From: Nitrososphaerales archaeon TH5896
GTDB lineage: Archaea > Thermoproteota > Nitrososphaeria > Nitrososphaerales > Nitrososphaeraceae
Direction of reading: 5' to 3'
Assembly: GCA_014523625.1 (NCBI GenBank)
Contig: JAATVP010000029.1
Location: 1 to 18,403, forward strand
Length of the DNA stretch: 18,403 bases
Each line of letters opens with the position of its first letter. Within the stretch, counting starts at the first letter, position 1. The notes beneath the pieces were generated by a model. It was given only the letters and a program-made list of their open reading frames with translations. It was not told the DNA's origin and searched no databases. A program made the position numbers and the translations under genes. Shown here piece by piece: positions 7,555 through 13,883 of this stretch.

Positions 7555-7866
7555 AAGTCGAGAAATGGTGTCCTGGCAATAACCCTCCTTCTGTTTTAAG
7601 TGGGATTCCGCTTAGCGGCCTACCTTAGCTGCTGCAGGGTCTTATGCTCAGTTTGGCCTTGCTCCACTCGGGGCGGCAGTTTCATTCCAGTTAAGGACAC
7701 TCAGGCTATTCACCATCACAGCTTTATTACTCGTCCTGACTGGATATCTTTTCTGTTCCGTAGCCGACCGTCTCCGATCGATCATCTCTGATCCGAGCGC
7801 CTGCATAGAGGGAGGAGTTTCCTCTCTTTCGAGTAGCCCACACACCAGCTCACCACCTCTCAACTC
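7555..7866 (-). ncRNA. rnpB: RNase P RNA, archaeal type
   Basis: Catalytic RNA of RNase P, which removes 5' leaders from pre-tRNAs. On the minus strand the universally conserved blocks occur in the right order. CR-I is GAGGAAACUCCUCCC (7824-7810). An ACAGA block lies at about 7757-7751. The GAGCAAGGCCAAAC block is at 7664-7651. The GGUAGGCCGC block starts at 7624. CR-V is ACAGAAGGAGGGUU (7594-7581). Helix P4 forms between AAC(U)CCUCC (7819-7811) and GGAGGGUU (7588-7581), with the hallmark bulged U. The ends pair as a 14-base P1 helix, GAGUUGAGAGGUGG (7866-7853) with CCAUUUCUCGACUU (7568-7555), allowing G-U pairs. Ends are set by P1 and may be off by a few bases. A TATA box lies at 7884-7892, over the stop codon of the upstream tsr3-like gene. 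Confidence 0.95.
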
Positions 7867-7883
7867 ATCATTACTCCTGGCCA

Positions 7884-7892
7884 TAATTTAAG
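7884..7892 (-). promoter_or_regulatory. TATA box of the RNase P RNA gene
   Basis: On the minus strand CTTAAATTA precedes the predicted RNA 5' end by about 22 bases (centre to end), near the archaeal TATA-to-start distance. It overlaps the TAA stop of the upstream tsr3-like gene (7888-7890), so rnpB probably has its own promoter while sitting directly behind that gene. Confidence 0.6.
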
Positions 7893-8397
7893 TTCCTTGT
7901 TGTTCAAAATACTGACGTTGGATATCGTACACTTCGCCCTCATTCTCAGCATTAGAATATTCTTGTAATACATGCAAATTGAGCTCATAGAAGGTGTGAC
8001 CCCATTTGAATTTGTCAAGGATAGCGAATGCTTCTGAATTATATCCCATTATCAAGAGTGCCCCTGATAGAGCCTCAACACTTGAAAGCTTTCCCAATTT
8101 AGCGTAATTGACCGGATTACCAGCCAAGAGTGCAGGAAGTCGGCGTAATAGAGGATAAGATCGCCATTTTCGATTTTGTAGAATTGTATCAGATCGTTCC
8201 CACGAACAATCAATAACGCACAATGCGGAAGAGAGGTTTCGATCGTTTCGTGTCAAACAGATTCTCGAAAACGGGTTTAAGATCAAAGTATCATACCTAG
8301 GTCGAACGATCGTTTTCAATAGATGAAATTTAACGAGTTTCGTAGCCGTGCATTTTGATGGATCATCTTGCTTCAATAAAATGGCAAATAGGTTCAT
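7888..8397 (-). CDS. tsr3: Tsr3-like rRNA aminocarboxypropyltransferase (DUF367)
   Basis: The Tsr3 family transfers the 3-amino-3-carboxypropyl group of SAM to a modified uridine of small-subunit rRNA. The 169-residue protein has the expected blocks, numbered from the ATG at 8397: KQDDPSKCT (9-17), VIDCSWE (61-67), LLAGNPVNY (90-98), LSSVEALSGALLIMG (104-118) and FKWGHTFYELN (130-140). A TTG at 8463 would add 22 residues without family similarity, whereas the ATG places the KQDDP block where the family normally has it. The gene sits next to RNase P RNA and upstream of the NOP2 and NIP7 homologues on one strand, a ribosome-biogenesis context. Most catalytic-domain motifs look intact. Confidence 0.88.
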   Translation of the reverse strand: MNLFAILLKQDDPSKCTATKLVKFHLLKTIVRPRYDTLILNPFSRICLTRNDRNLSSALCVIDCSWERSDTILQNRKWRSYPLLRRLPALLAGNPVNYAKLGKLSSVEALSGALLIMGYNSEAFAILDKFKWGHTFYELNLHVLQEYSNAENEGEVYDIQRQYFEQQGT

Positions 8398-8520
8398 GAG
8401 GCAACTTTCGATATTTAGTGTGGAGTTTAGTTCTTTAATCCTTACTAATCTTTTAGAATCCAAAAAAGAGGGTAGAATTAGCTTTCCGCTAAGTCTTTTG
8501 AGTTCGCAGGCAGCTGGTTT

Positions 8521-9354
8521 CTATTGGGCTAATCTGTTCTTAACTATCTCCTTAATGGTTTCTACATCCAAGATTCCAGCGTCAATCGGAAGCTCTGTTG
8601 GTGACATTTGCTGCTGGCCTCCCATACCTGTTTGGGGTTGTTGCTGTTGTTGCTGAATTGGTAGTTGTTGTCCGTCCTGTGGCTGAGTTTGACCTAAAGG
8701 CTGTGCTTGTTGTTGATCTCCTGTTGCAGGATATGATTGTTGTTGTTGAATTGGTAGTTGTTGTCCGTCCTGTGGCTGAGTTTGACCGAAAGGCTGCATC
8801 TGTTGTTGTTCATCTGCGGGTTGTTGCAGTGCAGATGGCATATTTTCAAATCCTGGCATATTTGTGGCAGGCGATGTTGGAACATTCTGCATCAATGGAC
8901 CTAGCTCATGACTTGGATTAGGACCAAAAACTTGTCCATAACAATCAACCACATCATCTTGGGTCAAAATGCTGTCATCTGAGGATAGATCTGTAACGCA
9001 GGTTGAATATTCTCCAAGATACTCTTCAGGGACTCCGCCATCGTTGTTTGAGTCGGAACTATCATTATCACTACTACCATCATCACTATTTTCATCATTT
9101 GTACCGTCATCGTTACTACCACTATTACCACTGTCATTGCTGCTATTATTATCGCTGTTGCCATCTGTGCTTTCCTCGTTATTGCCGCTACTATCACCAC
9201 TATTGTTACTGTCATCGTTTCCACTCTCGTCGCTTGGTTCTGCGGCTTCAATACTAGCGCTTGCTAATACGCTTGATGGTATCGAAGTACCTAATACCAT
9301 CATCAGTGCTGCAGCTATGACTGCTATCGTTAGCAATTCTTTGTTGTCAGACAT
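8521..9354 (-). CDS. Exported acidic, Gln-rich low-complexity protein
   Basis: A 277-residue protein of unknown function. Residues 7-31 form a signal peptide or anchor. Residues about 36-106 are almost only Ser, Asp, Asn, Gly and Glu. A short ordered-looking segment follows (about 108-150) with two cysteines (119 and 137) and an EF-hand-like loop, D-x-S-x-D-x-x-I-x-x-x-D at 122-133. Residues about 176-250 are Gln/Pro-rich with two copies of a 31-residue unit (from 190 and 221). The C-terminus is a short amphipathic helix (VETIKEIVKNRLA). The composition suggests an extracytoplasmic, possibly calcium-binding, disordered surface protein; this is inference. The ATG is backed by a TATA-like box at 9371-9380. 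The two 41-base DNA copies are listed separately. Confidence 0.75.
   Translation of the reverse strand: MSDNKELLTIAVIAAALMMVLGTSIPSSVLASASIEAAEPSDESGNDDSNNSGDSSGNNEESTDGNSDNNSSNDSGNSGSNDDGTNDENSDDGSSDNDSSDSNNDGGVPEEYLGEYSTCVTDLSSDDSILTQDDVVDCYGQVFGPNPSHELGPLMQNVPTSPATNMPGFENMPSALQQPADEQQQMQPFGQTQPQDGQQLPIQQQQSYPATGDQQQAQPLGQTQPQDGQQLPIQQQQQQPQTGMGGQQQMSPTELPIDAGILDVETIKEIVKNRLAQ
8654..8694. repeat. 41-bp direct repeat, copy 1
   Basis: Identical over 41 bases to 8747-8787, and nearly identical for 9 more. The offset of 93 bases is exactly 31 codons, so the repeat keeps the frame of the exported Gln-rich protein. It encodes the core of the GQTQPQDGQQLPIQ unit. This is a recent in-gene tandem duplication. 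Confidence 0.85.
8747..8787. repeat. 41-bp direct repeat, copy 2
   Basis: Second copy of the in-frame repeat of the Gln-rich protein gene; identical at the DNA level to the copy at 8654-8694. Identity also at third codon positions points to recent duplication or gene conversion. Confidence 0.85.
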
Positions 9355-9370
9355 CGCAAGAATTCCTTTT

Positions 9371-9380
9371 ACATATTTAT
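9371..9380 (-). promoter_or_regulatory. TATA-like box of the exported Gln-rich protein gene
   Basis: ATAAATATGT on the minus strand, centred about 22 bases before the ATG at 9354. This predicts a transcript starting at or next to the start codon. Confidence 0.45.
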
Positions 9381-9561
9381 TAAGCGGTAGGACGAAGACT
9401 AGTATAACTATGCATTCAGAAATTGCTTATTCAGAATCTTATTATCTTAATATAAAGAAGAATCTAGTTATGTCGGGGAGACTTTGACGTTATTGATGTC
9501 TAATTTTGATGTACTTCGGCAACGACTAATACTATCCGTATAGTGGAAAAACTAACATAAC

Positions 9562-10230
9562 TTAAAACTTTTCCATTATTCTAGTCGAAAGATCAAAAGC
9601 AATCTGGAGTTCATCAAAGTATGTCTCCACGTCCATTTCTTGGATTTTGCCCTCATCGATGTCTATGATATAGATCACATGTAACCTACCATTTAGAATG
9701 TCATCGACTTCTATGGGAGGATCTTTATAATAGTTGTCACATACGAGTTTTAATTTCTTGATCTCGTCTGTTCTCCTCGCTCGCACCGGAAATCTAAAAA
9801 GATTAGGGATCGGCAAGATACTTACGGGCGTTGTCGCAAGAACAAATTTGTTTGCATGCTTGCTGTACCGAGAGATCTTGCTAGCAATTCTTGCAACATA
9901 ATATGCCGTGGGATCCAAAGCATGCTCGGGAGGGATGAAGCCAGTTTCGATTTCAACGATTGCTTCTCCGTCACCTTTGCTCGCAAAGACGTCGCAAACC
10001 AGAATGTCAGTTAACCTCCTCTCGACATCAACACTGTACCCAAACTCTATCAGGTGTTTCGCACAAACAAGCTCCATAACAGAGTGATTTATTTTTACCA
10101 AATTACGCTTGTAGAGATCAACTAAGCGGTTTCTAACGAAATCGAGTCTATTGATCACCTCAGGCGATGAATTCTTTGTCATTCGTTCTGAAAGAGACGA
10201 CACGTCAGCAGTAAATCTAAATAGATCCAA
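9562..10230 (-). CDS. Conserved-looking protein with PD-(D/E)XK-like features
   Basis: A 222-residue soluble protein that I cannot assign to a characterised family. Residues about 50-95 resemble a restriction-like nuclease core: a helix with Glu53 (VMELVCAKHLIEFGY), a strand with Asp80 (LVCDVFA) and a strand with Glu93-Ile-Glu95 (AIVEIETGF). The usual lysine of the (D/E)-x-K pair is replaced by Glu95, so activity is uncertain. The C-terminal half is mixed alpha-beta with no motif I know. The TTG start at 10230 follows an in-frame TAA directly; an ATG at 10182 would give 206 residues and keep the core. It is divergent from the 3-hydroxybutyryl-CoA dehydrogenase gene, with a palindrome in the shared promoter region (10251-10265). 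Confidence 0.6.
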   Translation of the reverse strand: MDLFRFTADVSSLSERMTKNSSPEVINRLDFVRNRLVDLYKRNLVKINHSVMELVCAKHLIEFGYSVDVERRLTDILVCDVFASKGDGEAIVEIETGFIPPEHALDPTAYYVARIASKISRYSKHANKFVLATTPVSILPIPNLFRFPVRARRTDEIKKLKLVCDNYYKDPPIEVDDILNGRLHVIYIIDIDEGKIQEMDVETYFDELQIAFDLSTRIMEKF

Positions 10231-10250
10231 TTACTGATACAGGTGGCTTT

Positions 10251-10265
10251 AGAGAATCATTCTCT
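10251..10265. promoter_or_regulatory. Perfect 15-bp palindrome in a divergent promoter
   Basis: AGAGAATCATTCTCT has 7-base arms around one central base. It touches the TATA-like AATTTAAG (10264-10271, minus strand) of the nuclease-like gene and lies between that box and the gene's TTG start. A dimeric regulator bound here would block minus-strand initiation. It also lies upstream of the putative plus-strand TATA (10291-10298). The operator role is inferred. Confidence 0.5.
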
Positions 10266-10290
10266 TAAATTGCTTTCAATTCAAGGCAAG

Positions 10291-10298
10291 ACTAAAAG
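10291..10298 (+). promoter_or_regulatory. TATA-like box of 3-hydroxybutyryl-CoA dehydrogenase gene
   Basis: ACTAAAAG is centred about 35 bases before the ATG at 10330, giving a predicted leader of roughly 10 bases. It is a weak match, and the spacing is its main support. Confidence 0.35.
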
Positions 10299-10329
10299 CC
10301 CTCCTCCATCGATAGTATGTGATCATAGA

Positions 10330-11475
10330 ATGGACAAGATTGCAAATGTTACAGTGCTAGGATCTGGGACTATGGGACACGGGATAGCACAGATCGCCGC
10401 AATGGCAGGATTCAAAGTTCTCTTGAGAGATGTCGAGCAGAGGTTCCTAGATAATGCCATGGACAAGATCAAGTGGTCACTAAATAAGTTGGTTGAAAAA
10501 AACAAAATGACCAAAGAATCTTTTGATCAGACACTATCCAGATTAGTACCAGTGATTGATCTGAAAGAAGGCTTGAAGGACGCAGATCTTGTAATCGAAG
10601 CAGTACCTGAAGACCTTTCGTTAAAAAGAATAGTCTACAAAGATGTAAGCTCCTACGCCGATCCTAAGACTCTCTTTGCATCAAACACAAGTACTCTACC
10701 AATAAGTGAGATGGCTGAGTTAACAGATCGTCCTGGGTCATTTATCGGTTTACATTTCTTCAATCCCCCTCAGCTAATGAAATTGGTGGAAGTGATCCGA
10801 GGTCACCAGACCGAACAAGGTACTGTCGAAAGCTTGATGACCTTTGTAGAAAACCTAGGAAAGACTCCAGTGCTTGTACAAAAGGATGTTGCGGGGTTCA
10901 TCGTAAATAGGATTTTCATACCACTGGTACATGAAGCCGTCTTTTGTAAGGAAAGAGATGGAATCACATATGAGGAAATAGATGCAGCAATGAAACTCAA
11001 ATTAGGGTTTCCGATGGGGATATTTGAACTGGCCGATTATACTGGATTGGACGTTATCAACAAGGCAACTCATGAAATGTATCTTAGGGATAAAAAGGTC
11101 ATTAATCCACATCCCTTAATCGAAAAATTGTTCGAACAGAAAAAGCTTGGACAAAAAACTGGAGAAGGCTTCTATTCCTATTCATCAGACAAATACGAGC
11201 GCAAAGATCTTGTTCAAGCTGACGCCACAACTTTTGACCCTATTGTAATGTTGGCGGTCGCTTCAAATAACGCATGTTGGCTTCTCTCCAATGGCGTCTG
11301 CTCGCAAGCAGACCTAGAAAAGGCGCTCCGTCTTGGTATGGGACTCAAAAAAGAACTTTTGGCGACTGTTCAGGAATTTGGAATAAAGAGAGTCATTGAA
11401 AAATTACAAGAAATGTCCGACAAGTATGGCAAGTTTTACGCCCCTGACCCATATCTTCTCAAGTTAGCAGACTAA
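10330..11475 (+). CDS. 3-hydroxyacyl-CoA (3-hydroxybutyryl-CoA) dehydrogenase
   Basis: NAD-dependent oxidation of (S)-3-hydroxyacyl-CoA. In thaumarchaea the stand-alone enzyme is expected to make acetoacetyl-CoA from 3-hydroxybutyryl-CoA in the 3-hydroxypropionate/4-hydroxybutyrate carbon-fixation cycle. The 381-residue product has the Rossmann loop VLGSGTMGHGIAQ (9-21) and SNTSTLPI (118-125). The catalytic His142 is in IGLHFFNP, with its partner Glu154, and Asn193 is in GFIVNRI. There are two C-terminal 3HCDH domains (about 188-285 and 300-381). No hydratase domain is fused, unlike the crotonyl-CoA hydratase/dehydrogenase fusions of Sulfolobales. A GTG at 10243 would add 29 residues before the Rossmann strand without family support; the ATG at 10330 puts the strand at residue 6, as in relatives. 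Confidence 0.92.
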   Translation: MDKIANVTVLGSGTMGHGIAQIAAMAGFKVLLRDVEQRFLDNAMDKIKWSLNKLVEKNKMTKESFDQTLSRLVPVIDLKEGLKDADLVIEAVPEDLSLKRIVYKDVSSYADPKTLFASNTSTLPISEMAELTDRPGSFIGLHFFNPPQLMKLVEVIRGHQTEQGTVESLMTFVENLGKTPVLVQKDVAGFIVNRIFIPLVHEAVFCKERDGITYEEIDAAMKLKLGFPMGIFELADYTGLDVINKATHEMYLRDKKVINPHPLIEKLFEQKKLGQKTGEGFYSYSSDKYERKDLVQADATTFDPIVMLAVASNNACWLLSNGVCSQADLEKALRLGMGLKKELLATVQEFGIKRVIEKLQEMSDKYGKFYAPDPYLLKLAD

Positions 11476-11480
11476 CGTAA

Positions 11481-11504
11481 TTGCTGCATCTGCAGATGCA
11501 GCAA
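11481..11504. repeat. Perfect 24-bp palindrome after the dehydrogenase stop
   Basis: The half-site TTGCTGCATCTG is followed immediately by its exact reverse complement, starting 5 bases after the stop codon at 11475. As RNA it would fold into a stem of about 10 base pairs with a tetraloop, so it may act as a 3'-end or stability hairpin. As DNA it could be a protein site. No T-run follows directly. Confidence 0.6.
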
Positions 11505-11602
11505 ATGTGATGGGAATTACACCAATGCCTACCGCTGTATCTTCAAAGGGGCAAAGATTGATCTGAGGTCTGACGACAGACAGATAGTGTGCAGGCTCCG
11601 AT

Positions 11603-12112
11603 TTACGAGCTCTTGCTATCTTTTAGAATTGTTTGGACTGCAGTTTTAGCGTCTGGAGCCGACTCAATTAGCACTCTTTTCCTTTCATCCAGATACTTGC
11701 CTGCGTATGCTTCAGAGACTCCCCCACTTGGCGAGATTGCAACTATCTTCTTTTTGATCATATAGCCTACAGACATTTCGATAAGCGTTCCAATACCTCC
11801 ACCTACAGCAATTATTCCGTCAGAGGATGTGGCCACTATGAAATCTCGTGCAAATCCAATACCACTACAAATTACAATATCACAAAATTGATTTGCAAAG
11901 CTAAAGTTGTCCTGTGGGATAATACCAACCGTATCACCGTTCGCTTCCTTCGCACCTTTACATGCGGCTTCCATTACTCCTCCAAGACCTCCGCATATTA
12001 GAACCGAGCCGGAAAGCGCGATTTCTTTGCCGACCTTATAGGCTATTTCTTTGGCGACTTCGCTGCAACGGTCATCGTTGTAGCCAATCACGCCTATCTG
12101 AAACTTCCGCAC
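11603..12112 (-). CDS. TIGR00725/LOG-like nucleotide-binding protein
   Basis: A 169-residue Rossmann-type protein of the SLOG/LOG superfamily, often annotated as 'lysine decarboxylase-like' or TIGR00725. It starts with a beta strand (FQIGVIGYND), then CGGLGGVMEAACKGA (40-54), IIPQDN (64-69) and VGGGIGTLIEM (103-113), the counterpart of the phosphoribohydrolase motif GGxGTxxE. LOG enzymes cleave ribose-phosphate from cytokinin-like nucleotides, but TIGR00725 members have no proven substrate, so the reaction is open. The lysine decarboxylase name is not supported by the fold. The start is a GTG, overlapped by an out-of-frame ATG two bases upstream. A TATA-like box lies at 12137-12144. It is convergent with the dehydrogenase gene and divergent from ahcY. 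Confidence 0.8.
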   Translation of the reverse strand: MRKFQIGVIGYNDDRCSEVAKEIAYKVGKEIALSGSVLICGGLGGVMEAACKGAKEANGDTVGIIPQDNFSFANQFCDIVICSGIGFARDFIVATSSDGIIAVGGGIGTLIEMSVGYMIKKKIVAISPSGGVSEAYAGKYLDERKRVLIESAPDAKTAVQTILKDSKSS

Positions 12113-12136
12113 ATCTTACCTAGAATCGATCCGATC

Positions 12137-12144
12137 ATCATATA
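12137..12144 (-). promoter_or_regulatory. TATA-like box of the LOG-like gene
   Basis: TATATGAT on the minus strand, centred about 29 bases before the GTG at 12112, the distance of an archaeal TATA box from a leaderless start. Confidence 0.5.
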
Positions 12145-12156
12145 CCTTGCGCTTCC

Positions 12157-12186
12157 AACTTGAAGTCTGGGTGTCTAACTTGAAGT
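12157..12186. promoter_or_regulatory. Paired palindromic 10-mers spaced two helical turns
   Basis: AACTTGAAGT occurs at 12157-12166 and again at 12177-12186, exactly 20 bases apart. Each copy is itself a near-palindrome (ACTT-G-AAGT). The pair begins about 13 bases upstream of the LOG-like gene's TATA box. Two symmetric sites on the same face of the helix look like a regulator's cooperative binding site. The role is inferred. Confidence 0.45.
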
Positions 12187-12458
12187 TGTTCACTGGTCTC
12201 AAAAGAATCATGGTAAAAGATCTAGTCTTTCCACTACCAAGAATTCAACTAGCTTACTTGCTTTCCTTTTTCAGACGATTGCAAATCCAACCCCCCCTCC
12301 TTTTTTCCTTCTTGCTTTATTGTCTCCTCCCGATCTTCAAATCTATTTCCGATTTTTCAAGTATGTTACACACGGTGTTATCTTGACAAGGGCTAGAAAC
12401 AGGTTCCCAATATTAGTACAGACTTAATACACAACTCATCAAAGACTCGAAGTTAAAA
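12187..12458. other. Intergenic stretch between LOG-like gene and ahcY
   Basis: No gene is supported here. An open frame at 12147-12386 has a biased, hydrophobic translation driven by a pyrimidine-rich tract at about 12287-12335 (C-run, T-run, then CT mixture), and no known protein is recognisable. The tract could serve as a termination or spacer region for plus-strand transcription. With the flanking elements, the whole gene-free interval is 12113-12490. Confidence 0.5.
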
Positions 12459-12467
12459 TAATATATG
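12459..12467 (+). promoter_or_regulatory. TATA-like box of ahcY
   Basis: TAATATATG is centred 28 bases before the ATG at 12491, so the ahcY mRNA is predicted to be leaderless or nearly so. Confidence 0.55.
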
Positions 12468-12490
12468 GCCCGTGTATCGGCAAGCAGTAT

Positions 12491-13744
12491 ATGAGTTATC
12501 GTGTTCTTGATGTCTCCTTAGCAAATGAAGGAAGGAGAAAAATTCAGTGGGCATCGTCCCACATGCCTGTCTTACAGTCTTTGACCAGGCAATATGAAAA
12601 AAACAAACCGTTAGAAGGTGTTCGCGTTGCCGGTTGTCTGCATGTCACAAAAGAAACCGCGGTATTGATTGAATCTCTAGAGGCTTTAGGCGCAGAACTT
12701 TCTTGGTGCGGGTGTAACCCTCTTAGTACCCAAGATGACGTGGCCTCATCCCTCGCCGAGGATGACAAAGTATCAATTTATGCCAGTAGAGGTGTATCAA
12801 CCCAACAATATTACGAAGACATTCACTCGGCGATGAAGATTGATCCAAATATAACCATCGATGATGGGGCCGATTTAACGTTGGAGATGCACAAAGATTT
12901 TCAAAGATTCAAAACTGTGTATGGTGGAACTGAGGAAACAACAACGGGAGTTGTAAGGCTAAGATCTATGGAGAGGGGCGGGATTCTGAAATACCCCATC
13001 ATTGCTGTAAATGATGCAGAGACAAAACATGACTTTGATAATTTCTACGGTACTGGTCAATCAGCATTGGATGGAATTATTCGAGCAACGAACATACTAA
13101 TTTCAGGAAAAAATGTCGTCATCTCTGGATATGGACATGTGGGCAAAGGAATTGCTCGAAAGGCGGCGGGCTTGGGCGCAAATGTAACCGTTACCGAAGT
13201 CGATCCAATTGCTGCTCTGAAAGCAAAGTTGGATGGGTTTTCTGTTGCAAGAGTCTCGGAGGCAGCGCCTATAGGAGATCTGTTCATAACAACTACAGGT
13301 TGTAGGGATGTAATCGACTACGAAACAATATTAAAGCTAAAGAACGGGGCACTGCTGGCCAATGCAGGACATTTTAATGTAGAGATTGCAGTAGATGCTC
13401 TGGAGAAAAAGGCTGCTGCGAAAAATAAGATAAACGATCATGTTTATCAGTATCAATTGTCAAATGGGAAAGGTGTATACCTTATAGCAGACGGCAGACT
13501 GGTGAACCTCGCAGCAGCAGAAGGACATCCCTCGGAAGTTATGGACATGAGCTTTGCAAATCAACTTCTTTCGGTTATCCGGATCGCACAGAGCCATAGT
13601 TCGCTTGAACCCAGAGTATATGAAATTGAACGAGAACAAGATATGGTCATAGCTGAGGCAAAGCTTCATTCGATGGGAGTATATATTGACCAGCTAACGC
13701 AAGATCAACAGAAATACTTGAAGGGTTTTGATCAAGGCACTTAA
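12491..13744 (+). CDS. ahcY: S-adenosylhomocysteine hydrolase
   Basis: Splits S-adenosylhomocysteine into adenosine and homocysteine, removing the inhibitor made by methyltransferases. The 417-residue protein matches the family along its length. It has CLHVTKETAVL with His51, GCNPLSTQDD (74-83), the acidic DDGADL (124-129), GTEETTTGV with Glu148, and NDAETKHDFDN with Lys179 and Asp183. The NAD loop is SGYGHVGKG (212-220). NAGHFNVEI has His294, and EGHPSEVMD has His346. It lacks the long insert of many bacterial and eukaryotic enzymes, as is usual for archaea. The ATG agrees with the TATA-like box at 12459-12467. A hairpin-forming inverted repeat (13756-13775) follows the stop. Confidence 0.96.
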   Translation: MSYRVLDVSLANEGRRKIQWASSHMPVLQSLTRQYEKNKPLEGVRVAGCLHVTKETAVLIESLEALGAELSWCGCNPLSTQDDVASSLAEDDKVSIYASRGVSTQQYYEDIHSAMKIDPNITIDDGADLTLEMHKDFQRFKTVYGGTEETTTGVVRLRSMERGGILKYPIIAVNDAETKHDFDNFYGTGQSALDGIIRATNILISGKNVVISGYGHVGKGIARKAAGLGANVTVTEVDPIAALKAKLDGFSVARVSEAAPIGDLFITTTGCRDVIDYETILKLKNGALLANAGHFNVEIAVDALEKKAAAKNKINDHVYQYQLSNGKGVYLIADGRLVNLAAAEGHPSEVMDMSFANQLLSVIRIAQSHSSLEPRVYEIEREQDMVIAEAKLHSMGVYIDQLTQDQQKYLKGFDQGT

Positions 13745-13755
13745 AGCTCTCCAAC

Positions 13756-13775
13756 TCCGATTCGACGTCATCGGA
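13756..13775 (+). terminator. Inverted repeat after ahcY
   Basis: TCCGAT (13756-13761) and ATCGGA (13770-13775) can form a 6-base-pair stem with an 8-base loop, 11 bases after the ahcY stop. It may mark the mRNA 3' end. The following sequence is A-rich rather than T-rich, so the terminator call is weak. Confidence 0.3.
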
Positions 13776-13883
13776 TAAAACAACCTTAAAGAATAGATGA
13801 GACGAAGTCGAGTGAAATATATTGAAATACACTGCCTAACATTGTAAGAGAAGGTGTGATGGGGTAGCCTTTCGAAAAAAATT

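Noticed and set aside
7600..7884. Open frames on both strands (63 aa plus, 78 aa minus)
   Set aside because: They lie inside the RNase P RNA, whose conserved blocks and helices explain the sequence.
8598..9487. Long plus-strand and alternate-frame ORFs opposite the Gln/Asp/Ser-rich gene
   Set aside because: They are shadows of the low-complexity coding repeats; translations are runs of Leu/Ser, His/Tyr or Val with no protein character.
10243..10329. GTG-initiated extension of the dehydrogenase
   Set aside because: The added residues precede the Rossmann strand without similarity to the family and would run through the putative plus-strand promoter.
12147..12386. 79-residue ORF between the LOG-like gene and ahcY
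   Set aside because: Its composition is dictated by a pyrimidine tract, and it covers the paired repeats and promoter region.
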